Shown here piece after piece: positions 44,824 to 55,354 of a DNA stretch of 64,000 nt. The notes under the pieces were generated by a model. The model did no database searches. It worked only from the letters and a program-made list of their open reading frames with translations, and was not told the DNA's origin. Positions within the stretch are counted from its first letter, which is position 1. The number at the start of each line of letters is the position of its first letter. The translations under genes and the position numbers were made by a program. The DNA is from Smallanthus sonchifolius (taxonomy: Eukaryota > Streptophyta > Magnoliopsida > Asterales > Asteraceae), in NCBI GenBank assembly GCA_023525975.1, contig CM042032.1, positions 15,320,001-15,384,000 of the forward strand, given 5' to 3'.

Positions 44824-47800
44824 CTAAAGCTTTTGCATATTGCTGACTATTCTTTCAACCTCATATCCTCTCTGGTCCATGCTGGGATTGTTAAGAGGAA
44901 GCTCAGATAGAGTCTTGATGTCTTTGCTTGCCATTTTAAAGATATCTTTGCTTGAACACCTCATCTTCAGTCCTTTAACATCTGTCAGAGTGAATTCATT
45001 CTTCTCAGCATTGTAGGACCAGCTGATGAATGGAGTGTGGGATTGAAGAGGTTTGGCATAAATGATTTCATCTTTGCTGGGGTTGAAGTAATGTATGATT
45101 GCCAGCAAAAGATGTCTCCCACCTTCATTCTCAGGTTCATAGGATTCACCCAGCTCCATCATTCTTCTTAGATCAGAATCTGGAAGCTGTAGTACCTCAT
45201 CAACAGAAGTATAGATTGATCTTTTAGCTTCTGTCCTCCCCCTGAACACTTCAAACCATTGGTCTTCAGGGCTGTATGACCATCTGATTATTTCCCTTGA
45301 GTCTTCAGGTTTGGAAGTGGGTTTATTTTTCTTTTTGGGATGTTGTTGATGAGTAGGAGCTGGGTGTGTGGATTTGGACTTTGAGGGAGGAGAGGAGGGA
45401 GGTCTAGGAAGGAGAGTGGAAGGTTTTTGGATTGAGGAAGTGTTGGGTTTCTTTGATTTCCTTTCTTCTTCTTGAATGTTTACCCTTTTCTTGGAGCCTT
45501 TCTTCTCCAATCTTTCTTCCTCATCCTTCTTGACTTAAAAATAGAGAGCTTGCAGGTTCATGAAATTCATGGGACCTATCCTCTTTCCACTCTCTCCTCT
45601 AGCCTTAAGGAAGTCAATCATGACTTTCCTTTCTTCATGGATCCGTTTATTAAAGGCAATGGTCTTTTTGGACTTTTGTTTGGCTTTTTCTTCTTCTTCA
45701 GCCTGTTTCTTCTTTGCCAATTGACCTTGCTGACCCATGAAGGCTCTGTAGATTTCTTTATTTGATAGTTTCTCAAGGTAGTCTGCATCCTCACCTTGAG
45801 AAACTAGAGCCTTTACCCACTCCTCTCTCATTTCTTTGGCTAGTTCATAATCAGTTATTCTGAACATAGCCTCTTCATTCTTCTTCTTTTTCTATTTCTT
45901 CTTCTTTATCAAATTGTTCCTACAGTTGAAGAGCAAGAGTTTCATCTTCTTCAATCTGATAAACTGCAGGAATCTTTACCTTCAGAGCATCCAACTGTTT
46001 TGCATACAGTTGGATCTGTTGTTCTCTGAGGAGAATGGCTGTGATTCTATCTTGAGCTTTCTTAGTTTCAGCCATCTCCTCTTCTTCTCTTCTTCTTCTT
46101 CTTCTTTCTTCTTTCTCTTTCTTTTCTCTTTGTAACCTCTCTTCGTCTTCTTCGGTTATAATTCCCTTTCCCTTTTCTTTGTTGGATGCCTCTGGTTCGG
46201 CTTCACTGATCACAAAAGCAGATGATTGTGCCGCTGTGGGAATCTCAGCCTCAGCTTCATTGGCAATTTGAGAGGTTGACAAGGGAAGGTCATTAGCTTC
46301 ATCTGTTTTGCACTCAGGACTTGTAAGTTCTATCAGCATTTCTTTAACAGTGGATCTTGATTCATAAGCAGCAGCAAAGATGTCTACTCGAGTGGAAGCT
46401 GACTCAGAATCAGTGTCAAAATTTGACACGTATACCGCTTCCGCAATCCTTCCTTCTTGTTCAAGATGTGCTCTGACAGTAGCCATCATTGCCTGGCTTT
46501 CGAGGGAGTTGACATTGCAGATATTTGCTCTGAGTTGAAAGATCTTGAAAAGAAAGTCTGTAGGCAGTAGCAGGATGTTCCTGGTGTTGATGGTGAGAGA
46601 TGAGCCGTTGCTTAGCAGAAAGGTGTGGTCAAGAGACTTAGTGCTTACCCATCCCAGCACATCTAAGTCCTTGACAATAGAGTTGTACAAAAATCTTCTT
46701 AAGCACAGACTTTCTTCTTCAGTGAGAAGACTGCTCCTTATTATTTCAAGTCTTCTAGGAGTCAGTCTTCTTTCTGCTGCTGTTGAAGATTCAGGATAGG
46801 CTACCCTTTTTGCTGCTTGCATTTGTCTATGAAAGTTGGGTAGATTATCCTCCATCAAGTCATAGAACCTGCCGATTGCAAGTTCTGCTGAGAGGTCCGT
46901 TGAGTTGTTGATGCAGTGTAGATGGTATAGGTGAAGGACTTGGATGATATTTAGAAAGTCCCAGTTTAGCTCTTCTACTCCGCTAAACTCCCAACCAATC
47001 CAGAACTTCTCAGATTTTCCATCATACCCCCAAGCTAGTATTGTATCAAAATCTAGCTGTGTTGAAGTCAGTGGAAATTGTGGGGGCAGTGGAGTGACTT
47101 ATGATGGCTGCTGCTTCAGGGATGATGATGAAAGATGTATATGTTTGTTCAGTATCTTCAGCACCATTCATCATCTCATCAACAGCCCTGACGACTAACT
47201 TCCAGTCTTCAGATGTTTCTTCTTCTTCTTCTTCGTTATCTGAAGCTGTCAAGTCATGAACCTGTACAAAAGCTGGCTTGAAATGTGTACATTGAAATAC
47301 AGCCTGCTCTTGAATCCAGTCATCAAGACTGTCTGAGTCTTCCTCCATTGGGACCATCTCCCCCTTTTTGGTTGCATCAGTGGACAAATAAGCATCAGTT
47401 TGGGTGCCCACTGATACAAGAGAGGGAGTAGGTATAGTTAGGCATTGATGGGCTTCATGCATAGAGACTTGGTGTCTTAGTTTGGACACTTCAGCCTCTA
47501 GCATAGCCACCCTGGCTGTCAATTCCAAGTTATGAAGTTTCAGTCTGTCCTCATCCACAGTTGTGGAATCCTTGGATCCAGATGGGGCCTTAGGCCTAGC
47601 CTCTTCATCCCCATCACCCATGGTTTCTTGGCACCTGGGATTCCTCTCAGTGAGGGGAGTTTCCAAGGAAGCATCCTCACTGTGAGTTGTCGTGGTTGAG
47701 GTCTTAGCAATGTTGTCACTGTCCTCTTGGTTATTTGATGGACTAGCAGTAGTGACAGCCTCTTCCACATCCATTCTGTCATAGCTCCTAAAGTGGACCT

Positions 47801-49098
47801 TCAGGGTAGAAGAACATGGGATGGGTGTGTTGGAAGCAAGATCAATCAGTACCTCCGAGATGGTGGTAGTTGGAGAAGGTACATCATCTTGATCAGGTTC
47901 CTCAACACTTAAGTTCAGAAGAGAAAGGAAAGGCTCAGGGGTTGTTCTATAGATCCGGGAAGTGATCCTGATCCTAATAGAGAGACATCCAAAGGAGTCT
48001 TCCTAATAATGTGGCTTTCACTTATGATATTCTCACCAGAATGTTGTGATTCTGAGTGAGGGCTGTTCGGTTAGGTTTGGGCCTTGGAGGCAAGAGAAGA
48101 AGGAGTTCTCTTGCCCCTTTTCCTAGTATATGTCGTTGCAACCGGGGCCCTGTGTTCCGGTTGAACGATAACATCCAAAATAGGTGTAAGTAATTTTTGT
48201 GCCTGTGCATCCTTAGTAGTATGCACAGGGGTTCGAATGGTTGAAGCAGACTGTTGTTCAGGATGTGGGGTGGACGGTGTGGGATCAGTATCAGCTGGGA
48301 TTGCTGAACTGTCACCTGGGGTACTCTGTATGTTCAGCATTGTAGATAACAATGGAACATTGACCCTTGAGAAATTTTTGGAAACAGTCCTCATGCTTTG
48401 AAAAATATTATTTTTATGTCCCAACATGATGTAGATTCTTGTAGGTTTTGAAAGTTCTTTTAGTTCTTGATTGAAAACTTCCTGCAAGAATCTTGGGTAC
48501 ATAAAAAATTGCTGCTTTGCACCCTCTTGAAGGTTATATCTCAAACCCTCAAAGATAAGGTGTGCAAAGTTGAAGCCTTGGTTAGTGACCATACCATGGA
48601 AGGCGGAGGCAAGTGCAGAGCTCACCTGATGCCATCCACTCCTCTTCTGATATATGCTTTGCAGAAGAGTGTGACAAAGATACTTCCATGGAGGGCCCAT
48701 CAGCGTCTTCTCGATCGTATACTCGGTTTGATTTCTAGTGTATCCAATGAAGACAAAGGTCCTCATGTATTCGTCCTTCGAGTATAAGATGGCTGCTCCC
48801 TCATTTGAAGCTTAAGATGTTTTCTGAGTGTGGCTTCCAAGATGGTGATATCCTTTCCGTCTACTTTGGCTTTAATTTGGGGAATTCCCTGTTCGGTTGA
48901 GTAGACGGCGGTACTCCAGAAATCCTCCATATGTGGGATATATATGGTAGGGTTGGTGGTGAGGGCAAAGTAGATCTTTGATCGACATAAGAAATCGATC
49001 ATATCGTCAAATCCTTCGGATTTCTTTCCTTTGGTAAGATATGCTGTAAGGTTGTGGTATGGGGAGAACTTATCATCAGGGTTGTTGATGTCTGCCAT
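44824..49098 (-). pseudogene. Element-B downstream (env-position) ORF, broken
   Basis: The ATG at 49098 (MADINNPDDKF) follows AAACAAAA, a good plant start context. The N-terminal module is homologous to Copia-A: DFLCRSKIYFAL, MEDFWSTA, ILEATLRKHLKL, then after a frameshift near 48770 WKYLCHTLLQS, NQGFNFAHLIF and FMYPRFLQEVF. The middle is Ser/Thr/Pro- and Glu-rich (48070-45900), with a charged coiled-coil-like run near 46060-46150. The last frame (45510-44824) has a lysine-rich start and a WSYSPEDQWFEVF segment that only faintly resembles the C-terminal module of A. Frames change near 47780, 46900-47040, 45900 and 45530. At about 4.3 kb it is longer than in A, C or D. Confidence 0.72.
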
Positions 49099-49839
49099 TT
49101 TTGTTTGATTTGGAGGGAAGGTTAGAATATGGGAGGCTTTGAATGTTTTAAATATGAAGGGCTTTGAATATGATGGGGACTTGAGAGAAAGTGATGTGGG
49201 ATTAGGGTGAAATTGAAGGTGAAGAGGTGGTAAGGAAATTTGATTCGTTCTTATAACGATAGAAGAGGAAAAAAGGAAAATGACTTGTAAAGTACAACCC
49301 AATTCACCTTTTTATTGTTACAGCTGTAATACACCGAGGCAGTCATGATAAAGACTGACGGGAATTTTAACAGCGGGTAAAAGTTAATTTGGACTTAAAT
49401 TTACCGAGCAGCAGCAAACTTGATTGCTGTGGATGCGGAAGGTTAAGTCTTTCAGCAGTAAACTTATCTGCTGCTGATGGATTTAATAATCCACAGCAAG
49501 GATGTTGTTGCTGACAGTCTTAAAGAAATTCGCAGGAAACATGTTCCTGCTGATAACTTAAAGCAATCAGCTGAAAATCTTTTGCTGCTGAGAATTAAAC
49601 CTGTCAGCAGCTGAAGGACAAAAATGCTGCTCACTTATAACTTTTATTTACAATAAGGAACAGACACAATTACAGCAAAGGATAGACGCATTCAACTGAA
49701 CCAATGAAGATGCTTGGTGGTTTCTTTGCCTTCCATTGTTGAGTTGGTGGTTTTCCAGCTCTCTTTACCTTTTCAGCAGCGGAAGCTGCAACTGAGGGCT
49801 TTGACTGATCAGAAGCAGATCTTGTTGCTGCTGATGGTT
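49099..49839 (-). promoter_or_regulatory. Element-B spacer with promoter-like features
   Basis: Upstream of the ATG, in minus-strand order: CAGCAG/CTGCTG inverted words like those of the B LTR (about 49640-49385), TATAAG (49255-49250), then about 150 bases of CT-rich leader to the ATG. No acceptor-like CAG adjoins the start. In Copia-A and C the same place holds LTR palindromes and a TATA box. Confidence 0.5.
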
Positions 49840-52484
49840 TTACTTGAGCAGCTCCAGACTTTGCTGCTGAAGGCTTTCCTTTTGGTTGCTTGGCTTGACT
49901 CGATCAGCAGCAGTTTTGTTGGCTGCTGATGGTTTAAGACCAGACTTATGCCTATCCTTCTTCACCTTACTAATGGGCTTTTGTATAATTTGGGGTGGAA
50001 GAGGAATCTGACTGAAAGGATTAAACTTACAGTTTGCAGCAAAGTGATCTGATTCACCACAGATGATGCAAGATTGTAGAGGTTTTGACAACTGCTCCCT
50101 TAGTGGAGAAAGAGAGTTTCTGAATTGAGTTGTCTCAGCTTCAAACCTTCTTACCTGTTTGTTCTTCTTTGTCTTCTCAAAAGCATGTTGCTTGAGGTTT
50201 CTTTGCTGCAGAAGGTAGTAGAAGCAGGTGCTGGCAGTGTGATTGTATTTTCCACACACAAAGCATGATTTCGCCAGTTTGTCCCTTCGAAAGTACATAT
50301 AGTCCTTTCTTTTGAACAAGTCTTTGAAATTCCAGGGGTGTGCTTTGTTATGCTCAAAGGTGGCTTCTTCCAATGTCTTTTGAACATATAGAACCCTCTC
50401 TCCAGGCGCATGACATATGTCAAACACCTTCTTTGGTTGGATTGAAGTTGAGGACTGCCCCTTTTCAATTTTTATCTTCATACCTTCTGGAGGATAACTA
50501 ATTTTGATTTGTTTGAAAGGTGTAGGAACTGGTACTAAAATGGCTGGCACTGGTGCTGAATGGATAATGGGGACTTCATCTTTAGTCAGAATAACTTGAG
50601 GTGCAGGAGGAGATGAAGCTTCACTTGTTTCAGAGGAGTCTGAGCAAGTTAACTCAGACTCTGATGAGGTAGTGCATTCTTGCACCAAAGGTTCATCCTC
50701 AGAGGGATCAAGATTTCTGTTGGCCATATCAAGATTTGCAAGATTGAAGCTTGGTTCATGGATGGCAACATAGTCAGCAGGAGGTGCAACGGCTTGATAT
50801 TGTTCAGCATGATACCCCAGACCATTTTTTACCTTTTCATGAATTTGAGCATCCAAAAGTCTTTGCAGCTTTTTGGATGCAAATTCATATTTGTCGACAT
50901 GAACTTTCTGTTCTGCCAATTCTGCTCTGGTAGCTCTTAATCTGGCCAATAGATCATCAATCTGAGTTTCAAGATTGGTTTGTTCATGTCTTAATGATGA
51001 AATCTCTTCCTTTAGGCAGTTAATTTTTTCTTTGTAACTGTCTTCGACCTTTTTGAATTCAGATTTCATTTGATGAAACACTTCATTTTGATCTATGAGG
51101 TTTTGATTATGCTTTTTGTAGCCTAAAACCTTATCAATACAGGCTTGGGAACATAGATGTTCATATACCTGAGGCGGTATTTCAGTTGTATCTGCCATAA
51201 GAGCTTGGTTGTTGGTAGGCAGATCTTCATACTGAAAGCTCCAGTCAAAGTCAGAAGTTCCAACAGCTGCACAAGCTGCAGTTTGAGTTGGAGGAGTAGC
51301 TTGTTGTTGTTGTTGTCTAGGTTAGCTTTGGTGAGCTTGTCTTGTTCGATCATCAGCTGGGTTTGCCCTAGGTGCCTTGCATTCTCTAGCAAAATGACCC
51401 AGTTCGTTACAGTTGTAACATCTCAATTTACTTTTATCCAAGCCAACTCTGGTGTTGGAGCTGTTGCTTGGAATGGGTCTTCCGGTTCTAGAGTAGAACC
51501 TTTTTGCTCTTATAGAGAGCATGGCATACGAGTGATGTATATCCATTTCTTCTAGATCATCTGGATGGAAGCACTCAAGATCCTCCTTGATAAAGTACAT
51601 GTTGCTTGAGTTTTCAGAAACAAAAGCAGCAGAGGTTGAGGCTTGAGAAGGAGCTTCAAGAAGAAATGGTGATGTGTTTGTTTTAGAGGTAGGAGTTTGT
51701 GGATGTGTGACTATGGGAGGATAGTAGTTGCTAGTACTAGGACCTGAGTGCTCAGAGTGAAAAACAGAAGAGGTGGCGGTGGATGTTGAAGCTTTTTGGT
51801 AGCTTGAGCTCCTTTCCTTGGCCTGAATCATTTCTAATTCATAGGTTTTGAGCATACCAAATAGCTCAGTCATCTGAAGAGTCTTCAGATTCTCAGTTCT
51901 TCTGATGGACACTGTGTAGAGTGTCCAACAACTAGGTAGAGATCTGATGAATTTCTTAAGAATATCTTCATTCTCCAACCTCACTTTTGAGCACTGCAAC
52001 TCACTTACAAGATAAGTATATATGTTATATAGAACAGTTAGAGACTCACCTTCCTTCCAGACAAAATTTTCATACTGCTACTTAAGGATGTCTCTTCTGT
52101 TTTCTTTGACATCCTCAGATCCAGCAAACATCTTCTCGAGGGCCTCCCAGAGCTCTTTGGCGGTTTTGTAACTTCTGAAGTTATGAAAAACTTCATTTGG
52201 AAGGCACATTTGGATAGCTCCTAGTGCCTTGAAGTCCACCTCCATCTTTTTTATATCCTCTTCGGAGTACTTGGAGGGCTCCTTTGGAACTGATGGTCCT
52301 CCAGAGTCAGCAGATGCACCATGGGAATGTAGGGTCCATCCCTGATGGATTTCCACATTCCGTACTCCTGATAGCAGAAAAAACTTTCCATGCGGTTTTT
52401 CCACATGTCGTAGTCTTCACCAGACACCAATCTTGGTGGTCGGTTGATGCTGCCGATGTCTTCAAATCCGTTGCTTTGTGCCAT
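49840..52484 (-). pseudogene. Element-B gag (extended Sirevirus type)
   Basis: The ATG at 52484 (MAQSNGFEDIG) is preferred to an in-frame Met at 52574, because the latter lies in the primer-site region. The capsid part has RLVSGEDYDMWKNRM, WEALEKMF and FIRSLPSCWTLYTVSI. The CCHC knuckle CYNCNELGHFAREC lies near 51390-51430. The 452-codon second part (51198-49840) has a long coiled-coil-like region (residues about 30-115), a Ser-rich acidic stretch and two more knuckle-like motifs, CFVCGKYNHTASTC and CIICGESDHFAANC. Breaks: a frameshift near 52310, TAG at 52078-52080, and a stop near 51320. Such a long Gag is typical of Sireviruses. Confidence 0.82.
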
Positions 52485-52576
52485 CTTTGTTCTTGGTGAC
52501 TTGATGAAAGAGAGAGAGTTTAGAATAGAACCAGAAGTGATTAAACAAGTGTGAGTTTGTTTAATCTGAGCCAAAG

Positions 52577-52588
52577 CTCTGATACCAC
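52577..52588 (-). promoter_or_regulatory. Element-B primer binding site
   Basis: The minus strand reads TGGTATCAGAGC next to the 5' LTR, complementary to initiator tRNA-Met. Confidence 0.9.
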
Positions 52589-52589
52589 T

Positions 52590-53376
52590 TGTAGGATCGT
52601 GAAATTACAAGATGGTTCCGTTCTTAGTTGATATTGACGGAAACAATAACAACTACACAAGTGTAATCGAGTAAGCAGAAAGAATACTTTTAAGAACACT
52701 ATTGTATTAAGCTTTTGCAGATAAACGATTACAATTGAAAAACTCAAACAAAAGACATACAACGCACACTTACAATGAAGTGTTTACATATTATTTATAC
52801 TCAAATAGATTCAAGACAGCCCCTTGATTCTAAGGATCAGATCTAGCACAGACCGTTGATCTGTTGTATCTAGCTAACTATTACACGTTTTGTCTATTTC
52901 TAGTTAACTTTATTAAAGCGTCTTCTTTATGCATCATTACTTGCATGCTTGGAGAAGAGCATTGTTGTCCGTCATTGGTTGTGCCATTGCGGTTCCTTCT
53001 GCTTTGAGTGTGTCAGTTGCTTTTGTAGAAAGTTATCAGTGACGCTTGGTATGGATAGTCAGTTGCAACGATTTGTTTTGAAGGCACAAGGCTGTCAGCA
53101 ACAAAGATGTTGATCAGCAGCAAGATGTAACCATCCAAAGCTGCTGATGATTTGCCTGTCAGCAGCATCAAGTGTTGATGCTGCTGAGAAGCCTATCCGC
53201 AGCAACTTTGGTCTTCAGCAGATAAGGCTATCCGTAGCAGATTTGTTCTTCAGCAGGAGAACAAGTATCCGCAGCAGATAAGCTTGTCCGCAGCAGTTTG
53301 TTGGTCAGCAGCAAACTCTGAGATCAGCAGTGTTTGTACTTAGAGAATTTTGTAGCCATCAGTCTTTGGTTCTACA
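52590..53376 (-). repeat. Element-B 5' LTR
   Basis: 787 bp, matching 43989-44775 along its length, with the same CAGCAG words, 12 bp stem-loop and TATA position. Confidence 0.93.
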
Positions 53377-53574
53377 ATGTATACACTCCAGCCCCAAAAC
53401 ATTTAAAATCATTTGCACGTAACACATAGGGGGCACATAGAACTCACCTGATGAGTGGTTCCTGAAATACTCATAGCTGGTCACTGTGCGTCACTAAGGT
53501 CACTCACAATCTATATAATGAAGTCATCCACATAAGGTAGTGCTCCTAAATGACACTAGACATTACTATGCTTT

Positions 53575-53900
53575 AACGCAGTAGTTTCGGTGGATGAATC
53601 ACATCGAAACTATGGAAGTTTCGGGTCATGGGTTAATATCGAAACTATGGTAGTTTCGATAAGTAACTTATGTAAAATCTTAGTAGTTTCAGGTCATGGG
53701 TTTATATCGAAACTATGGTAGTTTCGATAGGTAACTTATGTAAAATCTTAGTAGTTTCGGGTCATGGGTTTATATCGAAACTATGGTAGTTTCGATAAGT
53801 AACCTATATAAAATCTTAGTAGTTTCAGGTCATGGGTTTATATCGAAACTATGGTTTCGATGGATTTACTTATATCGAAACTAGTAGTTTCGATGCATCA
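53575..53900 (-). repeat. Hairpin array in Gypsy-1 5' LTR
   Basis: Repeats of ATCGAAACTATGGTAGTTTCGAT with a period of about 67 bp (about 53638, 53708, 53774, 53842), joined by AGTAACTTATGTAAAATC-like linkers. The hairpin core is the same as in Gypsy-2, but the period is twice as long. Confidence 0.85.
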
Positions 53901-54380
53901 GTCTTCATCCCCAACCAGAAACCCTAGATCTGGTCTCCGATTTCAAGTTGATCAATCTGTTAACTTTTTACGTTCGAAATGTTTCATTTTCCTCCATGAA
54001 CCCAAATATGTGGTTTGTTTCGAGTTTCATATGTAAAAACCCGCACTTTTAGCCATTTTATTCGAAACTCATAAATGTATAAAAACTCAGATCTAGCGAT
54101 GAAGCTTACCTCTTAGAGTCTGGTTTTCGTTGCTTTGTGTTGCTATGATGATGAAGGTCGAATTCCGAGCTTTTGCGCCGAAACCCGAGCTTTCTCTTTC
54201 TAAGCCTGTGCTCTCCTTTCTCTCTCTAAGTTTGCGAAAATGAAGGAAATGAGGGGGGAAAGGTTGATGGCTGCTGATTAGTAAGGGTTTTCCCCTACTT
54301 ACCTCGGGCCCATGGGCCGACTCTTGGCCAAGCCCGCCTTGTTTTACTTTTATTTCTTTCTATTTATTTGGGATGTTACA

Positions 54381-54732
54381 CATACTTAACCAAGTTTAGG
54401 GTGAGTTTGGTAAGCTTGGAAAGTATAAGGTTTAAAGTGAAAATACGAGTTTAGTATAGATAGAAATAAATTTAATTGAATATTAAAGGGTTTTAATTTA
54501 AAAATAAGGAGTTTTAGTAAAAACACGATTTTTGAAATTGAAAGGAACAAGAAAGATCAACACCAAGTTTTTAAATAAAGTTTGAACAAGTTTAATTAAG
54601 ATAGGGCTTTTGATCTTGGGTAGATCTATGATTATAACATAAACATGTTAGGGGTCATAGGTCTAGCTAGTTATGAGGAATTTTTGAAAGAAAAAGTACG
54701 AACAAGCAAAAACATAAGAAGACCTCACTTAT
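54381..54732. other. Unassigned AT-rich sequence between Gypsy-1 and element C
   Basis: 352 bp with no ORF, RNA gene or repeat that I recognise. It ends GACCTCACTTAT, and GACCTCACTT also occurs at the end of the Gypsy-1 LTR (6238-6247). It may be an older LTR fragment or original host DNA into which Gypsy-1 and C inserted. Confidence 0.5.
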
Positions 54733-55281
54733 TGTAGGTCCCTCGGGTGTGGCAGATCGTCACATGCAAGTGGGTCTACTAGTCGGACCGGGTGCGGAAT
54801 ACCCGTGACTAGGTGGAGATTCTTATGAAACAAAGTAAACCGACAAGATAATCACTATAAACGTTCGTCTATTATAAACACTTGAAGGTTACAGAGAGAA
54901 GTTCTGAGATTACAAAGTTCTGCGTATTTGCTAATCTGAATGCCTATGATTTCGTACTTATCTCCTGTCAACCATTCCTATTTATACATGACCTGATGCC
55001 TGCGCAGGGCAATTTGCTCATGCGTACTTAGCAAGTACGCAAAAGTGTTCTTGCGTACTTGCTAAGTACGCAGGAACTACTTCCTGCGCACATACAAGTA
55101 CGCAAAACACTTAGAGAAAATTGCAACAATCAATATGTAAAAGAAAAAATACAACTCGATTACTAATACATACAGATACTTACAAACAAAGACAAATACA
55201 TACATGAAAGTACTAAACTAACTAAGACTCTATTTATCCATAATCTATCCAGAGTGTTTGTCACAGGAAAGTGCTTCAACA
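54733..55281 (-). repeat. Element-C 3' LTR
   Basis: 549 bp, TGTTGAAGC to GACCTACA on the minus strand, clearly related to the 542 bp Copia-A LTR. The palindrome array (about 55015-55110) lies directly upstream of TATAAATA (54979-54986, minus). The polypurine tract GTCAAGGAGGAGTT adjoins at 55282-55295. Confidence 0.9.
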
Positions 55282-55354
55282 AACTCCTCCTTGACAACAG
55301 CTCTGGATCATCTTCGATCGTTAGTCTTGAGTCTTCGGTCTTTAGTCTTCACAG

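Larger units (their letters stand above)
43989..53376 (-). mobile_element. Element B: Copia-type element with gag and env-position ORF but no pol
   Basis: Minus-strand element of 9388 bp with 787 bp LTRs (43989-44775 and 52590-53376), bracketed by ATGTA (43984-43988, 53377-53381). A primer site (52577-52588 region) and a polypurine tract (44776-44790) are present. From 5' to 3' it holds an extended Copia-type gag, a 0.74 kb spacer and a homologue of the Copia-A downstream ORF. I find no protease, integrase, RT or RNase H. The LTRs differ at roughly 4% of positions in the first 280 bases by eye. It is a non-autonomous derivative that must borrow pol. Confidence 0.9.
6216..54380 (-). mobile_element. 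Gypsy-1 5' LTR, split by Copia-A and element B
   Basis: The 5' LTR of Gypsy-1 survives as three pieces: 6216-6369 (R/U5 end), 42844-43988 (middle) and 53382-54380 (start, ending in GGATGTTACA on the plus strand). Together they make about 2298 bp, close to the 2272 bp LTR of the related Gypsy-2. The junctions are exact: Copia-A is bracketed by AAACA and element B by ATGTA. Beyond 54380 the sequence changes and CATAC would be the right target duplication. The left one is outside the window. Confidence 0.88.
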
